A stretch of 64,000 nucleotides of DNA from Setoptus koraiensis (lineage: Eukaryota > Arthropoda). Below are positions 1 through 13,125 of this stretch, one piece after another. The stretch spans positions 10,044,001 to 10,108,000 of the forward strand of contig CM106585.1 of assembly GCA_048013815.1 (NCBI GenBank), read 5' to 3'. Made by a program: the position numbers and the translations under genes. Position 1 is the first letter of the stretch, and each line of letters opens with the position of its first letter. The notes below the pieces were generated by a model. The model made no database searches and was not told where the DNA came from. It saw only the letters and a program-made list of their open reading frames with translations.

Positions 1-192
1 GTCGCGCAGTGACGCGTTTTTTCACGTGTGCCATTGTCGCGTAGCGCACCGTCGCCATTGGACCGGTCGCCGTAGGCCGCAGAGAAACCGGCCAGCCGGC
101 CCGCCGCCAGACGCACGGGCGCACACACTGTCTGGCAGTCGCGCAGATGGATAGACACAGTGGCGACGGAGAGGGAAGCCTGAAAAAACCAA

Positions 193-269
193 GGAACGTG
201 CCCGAAAAAACCAAAGAACGTGCCCGAAAAGAACGCGCCCGAAAAGAACGCGCCCGAAAAGAACGCGCC
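193..269 (+). repeat. 15-bp minisatellite
   Basis: About five head-to-tail units of the type GAACGCGCCCGAAAA. The left units are slightly diverged (GAACGTGCCCGAAAA, with a short insertion), and the right three are perfect. Confidence 0.8.
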
Positions 270-1790
270 GCGTTGGCGTAACGCGCGCGTACATTATGAG
301 CGACGAGAAAATAACGTATTTGTCATTATTGTCAGTATTCGAGCGAGCCCACTCACTGCGTGTCTGCGTGGACAACACAGTGCGAACAATTCTTTGCGAG
401 TTTCCAATTGGAATTGTCTAATTTCGAATTTCGCTTCTGAACGCGCTCTCGTTCGACGCCGAACTCGGCCGAACCCGGCCCAACTCGAGGCAAACAACTC
501 CAACGACAACAACAACGAACTTGTGCAATAAGTTAGGTGCGCGCCACGAGGCAACAGAAGCGAGCGATTGTCGTTCGCGTAGTCAAATTAGGTAACCGGC
601 GTCGCTGCGGCGTTCGTTTTGTGGCCGCTTCGAACTCGCTTGCGCGCTTCGAATTCGCTTGCGCGCTCCGAATCGGCTTGTTCAGTTCGATCGAAGCGAA
701 CATGCCGAACTGCGCCACTGTCCCAGACGCAGCGTGTGCGAGTGTGTGTGTGTGTGGCGCGTTGCGGTGATGCGGCCACCGGATGCAGATGGATAAGTCA
801 CGCGATGATCTTACATAACGAGCGAGCATCATAATTGCCTCACTTGTCTGTGTGTTGCTGCAGTGGCCAATTGATGTTTATGGCAACTATCGAGTGAGCG
901 AATTACCGAGTATTATCAAGTAGCAGCGGCCACAATCTTGAGCTGTCGTGTTGGCTCTCAGTCAGCTGTCAGCGTCCCACTCTGCCAAAGAGAGCGAGAG
1001 TTTGGCTCGTCGCTGCGACAGAAACGAGCGATCAGTGCGTTCGGGGGCGAGATATCGCGTACAACGAATTCGCTTGGAATCGCGGTTGCTTGGAAACTGT
1101 CGCGAAAAGTGAACGAAATTCGTTTGATAAAATACGAAACTCGGATAAAGTAAAACTCGGATAAAATAAAACAAAAATTTGTTCGTGTTGTGCGTCGTCC
1201 ACGGAGCACACGTAGCCGCTGCATCTTGTTGTGTTAGCATTACGTAACTAATGTCGAACAGCAGCCCCATTTCTAAAGTGAGGCTGTTGCGTAAAAAAAC
1301 ACGACGTGCAGCACGGCTGAAGGTGCAGAGACGGCCCGAGCCGTGGCTTGCGTAATCGTTAAGTCAGTCTTATAGGGCCACCATAAGGCACACACAGTAT
1401 GGTTGTTGTTGTTGTCAGTGACAGCAGTGGCCAAAAAGAAGCTCGACTGCGATTGTCATGTGTGCACTGCTGGCCACTTATAGGCCACTATCTATTGTGC
1501 GTGACAATTGATAGCAGCCACTCCAGAGAGACCTATATACACATGGCCGTCATTATTATGTAACAAGCTTTAGTTGCGTAACAACGACACAGCATTCGAT
1601 GCACTCCGACTGCAACAGAAACAACAACAACTGAAGATAATTCAAAAAACAGAATGGGCACACAGAGAAGATTTGAATGGGCTTCGGCTCATGCAAAGAT
1701 GATGTCACATCATGTATTCACTTGTGAATTGCCGATTGGGCCGCTGCGAATTCGAAAATTCGCCTTCGAATTTGCCTTTGAGTTGGCGGG

Positions 1791-1793
<3 letters not shown>

Positions 1794-1822
<29 letters not shown>
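1794..1822. repeat. (AC)n microsatellite
   Basis: An uninterrupted CA dinucleotide run of about 14 units. Confidence 0.9.
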
Positions 1823-1824
<2 letters not shown>

Positions 1825-2745
1825 GCTGCGAACGTTCGCATCTATTCACAGAATGTGACTTTGTGAATTCGATCGTCGCAGGCACAATTGCGACAACAGT
1901 GGCAGTAGTAATTCGACGACAAGAAAAAAACAAGTCGCCATGGGGGGGGGGAAAGCACCTGAAATTGGGTGGACCAATTGCGTGCATCTGAAGTGACACT
2001 TTTTTGTGACCAAAAACTCACCGCCCCCCTCCCAGCAGCCCCTGTCTTTTTCCCCTCACCTGGCTGCTATGTCTATTGTGTATAGTTGTGATGATGTAGG
2101 TATATATGCAAATGTGATGACACACACACATCGAGAGAGACAGTGCGCACCAACATATATGGCCAATGTGCGCATCATTTTATGTGACATCTTGCTGTTG
2201 TTGTGTCACCGCTACTGGCCGCCGCCCCCCCCCCCCGCTCTCGCTCCAGCGAACCCCCGCGTCCTCTTCTTCAATGATGATGATGATGATGATGCATGGT
2301 GACATTTATAGAAGCTTCGCCTAGCTCATCTTCTTCTTTCCCCCGCTTACCTGTGTCGTCGGTGTTTGTCGTGTGATGCAACACAATGGCAGTTGGCATC
2401 AGTCTCATCTAACGTGTGCCATCCTCATTTTGTGTGTCCTCTCCGTCTCTGTCTATTTCTTTGTATGTCAGCCAATTATTAATAAGCACACAATAGTTTG
2501 TTTGTCTTTCGAACGCTCAAGAAACATTCTCTCCGAAACAAGCTGCGATATTGCGCAATATTGCGCGTTTCTTAACTGCATTATCGTGTTACATAACTGT
2601 TTTTTATCAATTGATTGACTTGTATAAAATGCATGTCAACGCAAGAGCGCGCAGAAGCGAATCAATCAATCATCTGTAATCAACTGTAATCATCATTTGT
2701 ACACTATATTCAACTGTCACAACATTGACATTTGTATCGTCGTAA

Positions 2746-3074
2746 TACGAGTCGCAATCAATTAACCAACTCTCGCCTTGCTCTATTCGCCCATCCACAC
2801 AACCATCGTTTACATTTACACAAACAGACAATAACGTAGACAATCACCTGTACCTACATTCGCCCCTTAATGAGATAGTGCGCCAATTGATCGTCGCCCA
2901 ACAGCAACACCAATCGCAATCACAACAGCACCAACAACAACAACCATCGCCACCTCACTTACCTGTCGGCAACAATCACCAGGCGCCAGCCCAACGGCAA
3001 GCCAATCAACATAGAAATAATCACTCGCAACCAGCCAACAGTTTGTGGCATCACGCGGACCAAATCAACGAAAG
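2746..3074 (+). CDS. Candidate coding exon, possibly 5' exon of the Hamlet-type gene
   Basis: A frame stays open from 2746 and contains no ATG, so if it is coding it must be an internal exon. It ends at a strong donor, AAAG|GTGAGT, at 3074/3075, with two bases of a codon left over. The encoded peptide is Q/H/N/P-rich (for example ADQINE at its end and a stretch reading NNVDNHLYLHSPLNEIV), like the low-complexity parts of the zinc-finger protein at 36514-44345. The leftover phase matches the acceptor at 36513/36514, which begins with the last base of a codon. Possible acceptors are AG at 2750/2751 or 2877/2878; neither has a strong pyrimidine tract. No domain is present. It could equally be 5' UTR or a chance open frame in CAA-rich DNA. 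Confidence 0.33.
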
Positions 3075-5534
3075 GTGAGTCATTCTAACTATTTTTCGAG
3101 CCTGTTCTCGACGCAACTCATCTTTTCATTGGCTGCCTCACCTTTTCATTGGCCGAAATTCTGTTGAAATCTCCAGCGGGATCGTTCCGCAAAACGAACG
3201 GCTCATTCATCGTGTTACCGAGCCTCTACGGCCACTAACCAATTATAATCAATCTAAATTGCGAACAAAAGAACTCAACTTCATTTGACTCATCAACTTT
3301 TCTGCAGATCGCAGAAAAGTTGCCAATAGCAACGGTCCGGTTGAGGCGCATTCATTAGCCGTTGGTTCGTTCATAAGCGCTCATCAGCGAGCACAGCCGA
3401 CAAGCATCTATCATTTCAATCGATGAGATCTCAATCGCGGCCTCTCGCAGCAAACGTCTCGGATGTTATGCGTCTGCTGTGAGCGACTTGATTCATGTTT
3501 GTTTTCCGTCGGGTCTCGTGACTGTCGATCTCGCCCGCCAGAAAGCGAACTTCCCGAAGAAACTCTGAAAAAGCTCTGAAAAAGCTCTGAAAGAAGCCTC
3601 AGTTGCCAGGAGCGATTTTCGGTTGCCAGTTCCTTTTCGGACAGTGCCTTTTAGTGCAGTCAATTTCTGACATTATTTCGGCTTCGATTCAGACCGACGA
3701 AATATTCAATAATATTCGGATAAAATTCGTACAACCCGAAAAAATGATGACGACAAAATTCGCACAGTCCGAAAAAACGATGACGACCAAATTTGGGAGC
3801 CTCCCGCCTGGAGCTGAACAGCTCCCGTTCGTTGGTATTTTTTCTGGTGGCTTTTTCACCTTGAGATTTGACTGGATTTGGCAGAAAATTTTTCGGCCCA
3901 CCAGAGACGAGCGTCGAACGTGACGTCACGTACGTGCGCATTTTTCGGGTTCGAAAATCACTCGCGAACACCGATTGTGAGTGGCGCGAAAAAACGCACG
4001 CTCTGGCTACTTCGTTTGTGTCATTTTTTCGTGTGCGCTTATTCTGGCTGCTTTCTGGGTGCTTTTTGGCTGCCCTTCGTACTGCCGGCCGAACCTGACG
4101 CTCGTTTGGGCTGACGTAACAGGTGATCAAATCGGAATCCAGGTATCGAAGTCAGCACTCAGGTTGCTGCTTGCGAGTGTTGAGTGGCACCATGTTGCAT
4201 ATTGTGCGTTTTTGGTCATTTTCGACCAGTTCCAATTGTCGCACAATCAAACAAGTGGCTAATTTGAAAATGGTTGCTCGCTGCTCACAATCACTGCTCA
4301 GTGACGGCGACCAAGATCAAGATTGCTGGCCAGCGCAAGAGATTATCATCATTATCGTCGTCGTCGTCATTATCGCCGTCGTCATCATTATTGTGTCGTC
4401 CGTATCACCTTTTTTCTTGGTCGTCGCGACGTTCGCCAGCGTCACACTATTGGTCACAATCGTCACAATCATGACGACAATCGTCACAATCATGGCCACA
4501 GTCGTCACAATCGTCATAATCACGGCAGTCATCATGGTGGCACGACGACAAACAAACGAACGCATCAGAGGCTCGTTGAGAAAGAATCGAGCTGCTGTAA
4601 CGACGTTATGCAAGAGTGATGCAAGCGCAAGACAAAGCTGAGTTAATTCTCGCGCTCAGTTTTGCAGCGCAAAAACATTGTCGAAACATTATTTTCTCGC
4701 CGCTTTTGGCCAACTGTTCAACTCTCGAGTGGCTGCCTCTTGAGCTGGCCGGCTCGTCGGACTGTGGGCCGGCTTTTTACGACGTCTCTGTGTGCCACAT
4801 AATGGCTGAGTGTGTGAACTATGTTAATCATGAATCATTTCTTGGAACGCGCACTCGCTGACCAGTGGCCGGCGCGCGTCACGCCTCATGCCCCGAGTGC
4901 CCAATGGTCAGAGAGGCGAGCAGCCGAGCGGCCAACAAACGGGCCACAGACAGAGGCCGGCGACTTAATGATGCTGCTGGCGCGATTCACCTGTTTGCAG
5001 AGCTAAATTTTCGCCAATTCTCTCTCTCTCTCTCACTGATTTTATCTGTGTTTTCTGTCGCAGAAATTCTGTGTGTCCATTCACAAATCTCAACAAGCTC
5101 ACAACATGTTGTTGCTGACTGTTGGCCATTTCGACAACTCACAACTGAATGAACTTGCTGAATTTCAGTTTCTCGGCCCGACAAATGTCACATTCGAACC
5201 ACCGAACCAGCTGACCGGTATAGGCCTGCACACTATTAGCGCCACCTGTCTCACCTGTCGTCTCAACTGACCATTAACTTAATGATGCTGCTCGGTGCTG
5301 CAGCCACTTGGCTCATTGTGCAACAGTCGCCAAAAAGTGCTCAATTCGCTCACAATTCGTTCGGCCATTCGCATGGCGCCAAGCGAAGTATGAGCATGTG
5401 CAGCCAAGTATAATTCGCCAGTGACAGTTACTAACAGTTTCCACGCTGCTTGTCCCGTTGGCCGCCGTCGGCGCTGTTGTGCCCCTCACGGGGTGTGTCA
5501 GCGGTTGCGCGCCAATTCGTTGACCGCTGCTCAC

Positions 5535-5598
5535 AATTTTACCGCTCACCGTCGGTCAGTCGTCGGTCAGTTGATGAGCGGCGGTGAGCGGTAAAATT
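5535..5598. repeat. Long perfect hairpin, 17-bp stem
   Basis: Arms 5535-5551 and 5582-5598 are exact reverse complements (AATTTTACCGCTCACCG and its complement) around a 30-nt loop, which itself contains two copies of TCGGTCAGT. The function is unknown. Confidence 0.85.
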
Positions 5599-5968
5599 AA
5601 ATTGCACAATTGGTTACTACGCGCGACAAATTGCACAAGTTGCGTAACACGTGTTGCACGTGTCGGCACGTTGTACGGCAAGCGATTGGCGAGCATGGTC
5701 GCATATGCAAATGAGTTAGCACGGTGCTTATAATGGTGTGCAGTGTTTGTGTGGCCGGCGTCTGCCGATAGAGAGCGCCCGTCGGGCCGATAGAGAGCGC
5801 ATTGTGTGAGCATCTGACGGCGCTCATTTTTAGACACCGACAATCAGCGGTAGCGATTATGTCTACAAATTGTATTGTGATAGTGTAGCCAAACACAAAC
5901 AGCAACTGTCACATTTCAACTCGCAGCGACGGTCTGGCTGGCACAAGCGGGCCCAGAGCCGACGGGAT

Positions 5969-6026
5969 AAGCGCGGATAGAGCGCGGATAGAGCGCGGAT
6001 AAAGCGCGGATAGAGCGCGGATAAGC
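5969..6026 (+). repeat. 12-bp minisatellite
   Basis: Five near-perfect units of the type AGCGCGGATAG, with one GATAA variant. Confidence 0.8.
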
Positions 6027-6645
6027 ACGGGCTGTTGCTGGATACATTTGCGCAAAATTGCACAGACGACTACAAAAAGAGCTGGCCAGATGGAGCGGGC
6101 GAGGTCACGCCGATTGCGCGCGCCGTCTAGATGAGCCGGTCACTGCTTTTGTTGGTGTCGGTCGGTCGGGCGGGCGGGCGGCGGGAAGTTGGGCATTTTG
6201 CAACAGTCGCAGGGCCTCGCTCGACGGAACGAGCGGTCCGCTCAAGGCCAAGGCCCGCATTGTAGCCAGCGATAGATGAATGGCAGCGAGTCTTTTGTTT
6301 GTTTGTTCTTTCAATTAGCGGCTAGCACGACAACGGCGCCGACGAGCACGGTTTTGCATATAACACCCAGCACAAAACACAAATGAATGAAACGAGATAA
6401 AATATAAATATAAAGTGAAATGAAATGAATTATTGTTATGAGTCGTCGGCCCGCCAAGACGAGCCTAACCGACTGGAACGGCGCACTTGTCAGCTGCTCG
6501 GGCCGGCCGAGCGCGCGGTATCCGCCGGCTGGCTGCGGAGATGGATTGGCCGACGCACAATTTGAACAATTTGAACAATTTGAATATAAATGTCATGTCA
6601 CACACACACGGGCACTGCCATAAAACAGACAGGTAAGCTCACTGG

Positions 6646-6793
6646 CAACAACAGCAGCAACAACGGCAGCAACAACGGCAACAACAACGGCAACAACAAC
6701 GGCAACAACGACCAACATAAACAAAGCTTTTTATTGGCCACAATCACGTTGTTGTTGTTGTTGTTGTTGTTGTCGTTGTTGTTGTTGTTGCTC
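6646..6793. repeat. Facing CAA and TTG blocks
   Basis: A (CAACAACGG)-type block at about 6646-6713 is followed by a TTG block at about 6748-6793. The two are broadly complementary and could fold into a long imperfect hairpin if transcribed. Confidence 0.65.
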
Positions 6794-7257
6794 ATTGGGC
6801 ACGAACAACAGTTGCCACTTGTTGCCGTGTTGTCGCTCGCGATCATCGGCGGCTGATGAGCAGCGGCTCGGATGGTGGCCACAATGCCATTGTGGCACCA
6901 GTTGAAGGTTGCGCGCCATTCTGCTGGCGCCCTCATCCCGTGCCCGCGCTGGCGCCGGGTGTGTGCGCATTGCCGTTGCCGCTTGGCGGGCCGGAATGCG
7001 CTTTGCGGCAGCGGGCAGCGAGCGGCCAAATGACTGATTGCTAATTATCAGTGATTAGTTAGCCCGCTAATCACTCGCCAGTGACAAGTTGTCAGTGATA
7101 ATGCCAAATCGGCGCCGATAAGCGGCGCGTTGGCGCCATCGATCGAGCCGCGGCCGCCGATCAGCTGGCCGGGCCATATGACTCACACAATTTGTGCGTC
7201 ACCCAATGACAGTTGCTGCTGCGAGTTGCGGCCATCATTACGCAACCGACTCATGTC

Positions 7258-7299
7258 ACAGTGGGCACAGTGGGCACAGTGGGCACAGTGGGCACAGTG
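7258..7299 (+). repeat. 9-bp minisatellite
   Basis: Four to five units of GGGCACAGT directly before a GCGCGC run. Confidence 0.85.
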
Positions 7300-7439
7300 A
7301 GCAGCGCGCGCGCGCGCTGTGACAAGTGCCAATTATTGTCGCTACTGGCGCCGATTGCCATTGCATCGGGTTGTGCGTGTGTCACAGTTGTAAATAGGCA
7401 GCGTTGCGAATTAATCATTGCACCTGTGCCACTTTGGGC

Positions 7440-7534
7440 GACGGCGACACTGACAGCGGCACTGACAGCCGCTCTGACAGCGGCTCTGACAGCGGCAGCC
7501 CGACGCTGACAGCGGCAGCCCGACGGAACCCGAC
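7440..7534 (+). repeat. Compound minisatellite (CTGACAGCGG type)
   Basis: Several 12-bp units related to CTGACAGCGGCT run into two copies of a roughly 22-bp unit ending in GCAGCCCGACG. Confidence 0.75.
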
Positions 7535-10225
7535 CGACAGTGACAGCGCAAGCCAAGTGGCTTGCGCAAGCCAGCAAAAAGTGGCTACTTGCTGGCTCTT
7601 TGACTTTGCAACTTTTGGGTTAAAAGCCAATGTTATAAAGTTAAAAAGTGTTGCGCAACACACTGATAATGATAGTGTGCACATATGCAAATGACCATGA
7701 AACGAGCATTAAAACTGTTGCCAGTTGCCAGTATCGCAAACACAAGCACAGTATCAAGCACTGGGTATGATGCAATGCAACGCTTTGCAATTATTATGTA
7801 ATTGGTCACCCGTTATCGCGGTCGGTCGGTGTGTGTGTGCGCTGTTGTTGGCGGTTGTTGCAACTCATGAGCAAAAAATTAATACTTTCGCTGGTGAATT
7901 GGCGCTGCCTGAAAGCTGTTGCAAATGACAGTCGACTGGCAGCAGCAGCAACAACAACAGCGGCAGCAACGACAACAACGACAACAACGTTGTCGCAACT
8001 CGGCTGCCGAATCACTTTCTGGCAATGCAACTGTTCAACTTTGTTCACGGTCTCCGCTGCGCACAACACATAGTGACAGATCGTTGCCGCTGACAGATAA
8101 TTTAATAATTTTAGCAACAACTGCAATAATTGTTATTCAATCAGCCCAATTGCATCAGCAACAATCTGATTGCGGCGCCGCCAATCAGCCAGCCAGCCAG
8201 CGCCAGCCAGCCAGCGACAATCAATAATCGATAAGCGACTTGCCGGCTCAATGTCGCCCGGCCCGAATGCGGCGCTGCCAGCGGCGCGGGCACGGGCCGG
8301 CGCGACAGGTGCAATATGTTGTCGCTGTCGTGGTTGTCGCTGTCGTCGGCGGCGCCGTTGTCGCCGCGCGAGCCACAGCAAATAGACAGTGAATAGACAG
8401 TGAATAGACAGGATAAATGGCGAATTTAATAGACGTTGCCAGCAATAATGATAATGATAATTATGATTGCTATTATAATTATAATGTTCGCCGGCGCGCG
8501 CTGGCGGGCCAAACTTTTGCCAAACTGTTGCGCTTATGATATATGCTTAATTAATGCGCCGAGTGCGTGAGCAGCGCGCCGGCTCTGCCGACTTTGCCGA
8601 CTTTGCGAGATTCTGACAGATTCCGCCAGAGTTTGCCAGAGCTGCCAGAGTCTGTCGGCAAAGTTGGGCAACCGCCGGCTGGCAGCGACACGGAGAGCCC
8701 GAGAAACAACTCTGCAAATTGTTATATTGCACACTCGCTATACGAGAGCCCCCGACAACTTCATCAATGGCGCACAGGTGAGCTACCTGTGCCGGCGGCC
8801 GCATCGCCGCAGTTGGCGCCACTTGTTTGCTGACGGCGAGATTGTTTGTTTGTTTGTTTGTTTGTTGCTCGTTGTTGCAACTAATTGCGCCAGTCAGTTG
8901 ATAGTTGATCGCTATCAGCAGCGAGCACTATTAGCAGCGAAAGTGACAGCCAAAGCGCACACAAACACTTTGCAACAAACAGCAGATATTGAGTGAGCGA
9001 GTCAGCAGCCAATTACGCAACTGATGAGGAAGGACAATCATTAGTGCGCCCGGCGAGACAATGCCTTTAATCACGATGCTCTGGCCGTGCTCTGCCGGGC
9101 CTGCGTGAAATTCGAAGGCTCGAGGCCGGAAATGGCGGCTTTATGCCGTCGCTGGGCATAAAGCTTGATGGCGGCAACGGCGCGCGCCGGCGCGCATAGA
9201 AATTTCGCGGCGGCTGTTGACGTTCGTTGTTGCACCGCCGCAACAAAGGCGCCGCGACATCAACAACAACCGCCGCAACAACCGCCGCAACAACCGCAAC
9301 GACAACCGCAACAACAGCAACTACGACAACAACGGCAACGACAACAACGGCAACGACAACAACGGCTAGCGCAATCGGAAATGTGCATTTTCGGGCGAGT
9401 GTGCGCCAGACAACAATAACGATGACGGAGATAATAATAATTATTAGTTTTGAGCGGGCTTCGCGGTCGCGTTTCGGCGCCGCTGTCGCTGTTGTTCGCC
9501 GACTGCAGCGCCGGCAACGTTGCCGGATATAAATCATTCGCGTTCGCCTGGCAGCTCGCTTGGCGTCGCGCGTTCGGCTGGCAGCTCGCGTTCGGCTGGC
9601 GTGGCGCGTTCGAGTGGCGCTGCCGGTGGCGCGAAAACTTGCCAGTGAGAAGTTCTCACATCGGGACGTGTCAGATAATTTATGAGCGCGCGCGCGCAAA
9701 TATGATTGTCTCGAGCCATCGAGCTCGGCACGCGGGCTTATCGGCGCCGAACAATCATCGCGCCAGGCCGGTCTCACAATTTAGATTGGCGCCCGTTTGA
9801 CAGTGGCATGCCTAGTGGCGAGGCAAAATAATAATAGCACACAATCGGCAATCGCGAATGAAAATAAATGAGAATCGTTCATTTTGCATCGCCAGAAAAT
9901 AAAGCGCGTAATATGCTCAATTTGCTTATTAGCAGCGATAGATATGCGCGCAATAAATATTTAATTGCAAGCTGGCACCGCTAGCTATCTGGCTAACTAT
10001 CAGCCGACTTGCGATGGTGACTGGCTCGACAACGAACAGGCTAAACGGATAAGGCAGCGTACGTTGTGCCAAAAGCAGTGTATTGTTCCCACGATGGGGG
10101 CCGTGTTTGCCAGTGTTTTTGCCAGCAGCCGATTTTGCGAGCAGCCGAGCCGGCTCACTGGCAAGCTTGTAGCAAAAAGTTTCCAGTGCGCACATTGGCC
10201 AACTCTGCCAGACTAACAAATACAC

Positions 10226-10292
10226 AGAAATGCGGAGAAATGCGGAGAAATGCGGATAAACGCAGAGAAATGCAGAGAAATAGAGAGAATTT
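10226..10292 (+). repeat. 11-bp minisatellite
   Basis: About six units of the type AGAAATGCGG(A), decaying towards the right. Confidence 0.75.
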
Positions 10293-11669
10293 GGCAGAAA
10301 TACGCAGAAAAATATGCGCGCAAAGGCAGCGATCGAGATAGTCGGATAAGCGCACATGTAAATGAGCATAAGTTGCAACAAGCGCAACTCGCTTGCCAGT
10401 GTCCGGTGACGTCTGTGTTATTGCTATTATTATTCGCTACTCGTTATTATCCGTTCCATCGGCGAGCAACTTAATGAGCCGCCAGCCAGCCGACATTTAA
10501 TCGAGCTCTTTGTTTTGTGGTTGTTGGCAATTCTTCTTTTCGGCTCCATTTGCCGTTTTTGCTGGCTCCATTTGCCGTTTTTGCTGCTGGCTCGTTCGGG
10601 CTTTTTTGCATTCTTTCGGCGCCCTTGCACGTTCTTTCGGCTTGATAGGTATTATCATTAGGCGCTCTGTCGTCGCGAGTCGCGTCGGCTGGCTGTCGCG
10701 ACGACACAGCGACCCGCTCGCCGAGTCAATAATAACAGCGTTGGCTCAAATGAGAATGGCAATCATAATTATTGTTGCCACGAGCTTCTTTATCGCGACT
10801 GCCACTGTCGCTGTCAGCGCCACTGTATCCGCCAGAGACAATCTGAGCATCGAGTGGCAGCTATGAGCCTGTGCCAAACTGACAATTCGCCGGCTGTCTC
10901 GTCTGGCGAACACTTTCTCGGATAATGCGCCGCTTTGCCAGAGTTTGCCAGAGTTTTTTGACAATTTAGAGCGTTTTGCACAATTTTGCGCAATTTCGCA
11001 CAATTGCGCGCGACGAAACGCGACGAGCCAAGTGTTACAATGCGCGCATTGTCGCAACCATCACGACAATGCCCGCTCGCTGGCTAATCCATTTAGACTA
11101 TTTATCTGGCAGCGCTGTAAATAACAACGGCCAATAACGGTGCAATGCTGCCAATTGTCGACAAAAAACACAAACGGCACAGAGCGGGCGCCTAATTTGC
11201 ATATCAGACACAATAGTGGCTTGCAACGTCGAGCGGCGACGAGCGACGGCCGACAAGCGACGAGCAAAAGTGAGCATAACGTTGATAACGAGCGTCCAAC
11301 GAGCGGGCCTGCTAACCTGATTCACGGCTGTCGGGCGCTTCAGCGCCGTCGGGCCGCTCGCGGCCCGATGAAAGCCGCCAAACGCGGCCCGATGAAAGCC
11401 GCCAAACGCGGCCGAGCGGACGAGCGGCCACGGGCAGCGGAGATGACATGTCCGGACGAGATGAGAGCGGCGATGATACACTTGTTAGGCGTGCTGCTGT
11501 CGCGCGCTCCACTCTTAATTGATTGTTTGTCTTGCTCGTTGGCGCTGGCATTGGCTTGTTGGCACTTGTTGCGCCCGCTTGCACTGTTGGCGCAACAACA
11601 ATGGCCGACAACAATTTGTAGCGTCGACACCGACGGCGACCAAACTGCTCGCACTTGCAGAGAGAGAGA

Positions 11670-11757
11670 GCGACCAAACTGCCAGAGCGACCAAACTGCC
11701 AGAGAGACGAAACTGCCAGAGAGACGAAACTGCCAGAGAGACGAAACTGCCAGAGAA
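11670..11757 (+). repeat. 17-bp minisatellite
   Basis: Five units of the type GACGAAACTGCCAGAGA. The first two carry CGACCAAACTGCC instead. Confidence 0.8.
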
Positions 11758-12167
11758 CAAAGCGAGCGTCTCGCCAGCGATCTCGTTACGGCTTCTTCGC
11801 ATGCTAGGTGGTCGGCTGGCAACTTGTTGTGGGCAACTTGTTGTCGGCGCTTCTTTTTTGCTCGCTCGCTCGCTCGCTTATTATTATTGCCTGGCGAGAC
11901 AACAGCGACAAAGATGATTTAGACTGGTGGCCATTGTTTGGCACAATGTTTGTTTCTGTTTCGCACACTGTTTGCTCATTATGAGACTCTCGTGAGCTGT
12001 CAGGCAGCCCGAATAAATTACGCTCACCTTGAGTGTATCGCACTGGCTTTAGTTTATCGGCCGCTCGTTTATTACAATATAATAATAATAATAACAATAA
12101 TTACAAACTGCTGCCACTTGTTGATCGCGCTTGATGATTGCCGTTGTTGCCGGCTCACTGCTGTCGT

Positions 12168-12262
12168 TGTCGGCTCAATGCCGTTGTCCATTCGATGCTG
12201 TTGTCGGCTCGATGCTGTTGTCGGCTCGATGCTGTTGTCGGCTCGATGCTGTCGTTGTCGGC
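12168..12262 (+). repeat. 18-bp minisatellite
   Basis: Four to five units of GCTGTTGTCGGCTCGAT. The edges are diverged. Confidence 0.8.
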
Positions 12263-12564
12263 GACAACTCGCGTTACATCACCTCAAATAGCGGCCCCGT
12301 CAGCGGCTCGGCGTGAGCGCCATGTGAGGCCCGCTCGCTTTATGCGCGCCCGCATGATTCGCCGCTGGTCGCGCGCATAAATATAATAGCGCGCATAATA
12401 GCGCGCATATAATGACGAGCTTGAGCTGCAACAACAGGTTACATCACGGCCACGAGTGCGAGCGTCTTCCGTTCGGGGCGCTCCAATGCGCCGCTCAACA
12501 TGTTCAACATAATGTATCATACAACATTATGTATGCAGGCAATAATGTGAGCCCGTTTGAATAT

Positions 12565-12669
12565 TGCAAACATATTGAAATATTGTATACAAACATATTA
12601 AAATATTTTGTGTAAAAACATATTAAAATATCGTATGCAAACATATTAAAATATTTTGTATGCAAACAT
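12565..12669 (+). repeat. AT-rich minisatellite, about 27-bp unit
   Basis: Four units built on CAAACATATTAAAATATT, with a spacer alternating between TTGTATG and CGTATG. It is an AT-rich island in otherwise GC-rich surroundings. Confidence 0.8.
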
Positions 12670-13125
12670 TGCGAGCTGGCAGCCCATTGAAGCGCTGAAA
12701 TCGTGAGAGCGACGCCTGACAGAGACGACACAAACCAGCGATAGACAAACAACAACAATTGTTTTTCTCGGCACTTGTTGGCACGACACGAAACGAGCAG
12801 CGACCCAATAGAGGCTAACAGCGCCATCGTGTAATAGCCCGGCGTCGCTTAGGCTGTAATAGTGTAATAGTCTGACGAATAGTCTAATAGTCTGACGGTC
12901 GGATAGTCTAATAGGCGTGTGATGTCATCGCGCGCTCAAGGTCGCCATCATCATCGGCAATTCATTATCGTTCGAGCGATCGTCGGATAATCGCTGGCGT
13001 TATCGTCTGAGATTTCGCTGGAGTTATCGCTGGAGTGGCGCGACTTGCAGCGACTTGGACACTTTCGCTGCTTCGCAGCGCAGAGCTTGCGCTGAGCCGC
13101 AGCCTTTCGAGCCGCCCCACGAGCG

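Larger units (their letters stand above)
1..2745. other. Non-coding stretch at left edge
   Basis: No protein-coding gene is recognised here. Short open frames occur on both strands but have biased, repeat-driven composition and no domain. Contents are a 15-bp minisatellite at 193-269, an (AC)n run at 1794-1822, a C-run near 2223-2235 and a GAT-repeat near 2274-2294. It could be upstream intergenic DNA or an intron and 5' UTR of the gene that uses the candidate exon at 2746-3074. Confidence 0.5.
3075..12000. other. Non-coding, repeat-rich stretch (putative giant intron, part 1)
   Basis: No gene is recognised. Open frames here are driven by trinucleotide repeats (for example hydrophobic runs encoded by ATC/GTC repeats at 4338-4555) and have no domain. 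Contents include a 17-bp-stem hairpin (5535-5598), minisatellites at 5969-6026, 7258-7299, 7440-7534, 10226-10292 and 11670-11757, CAA/TTG blocks at 6646-6793 and 9257-9365, and scattered CACCTG/CAGGTG E-boxes. Confidence 0.5.

Noticed and set aside
4123-4641. 172-codon frame with hydrophobic runs resembling membrane helices
   Set aside because: The I/V runs come from ATC/GTC trinucleotide repeats; the same DNA is open on several frames.
9067-9777. 236-codon frame on the - strand
   Set aside because: Valine runs come from the CAA/CAG-type repeat at 9257-9365; flanks are Arg-rich from GC-rich DNA. No domain.
11140-11922. 260-codon frame (+)
   Set aside because: It passes through the 17-bp minisatellite at 11670-11757 and short duplicated GATGAAAGCCGCCAAACGC units. 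No domain and no conserved motif.
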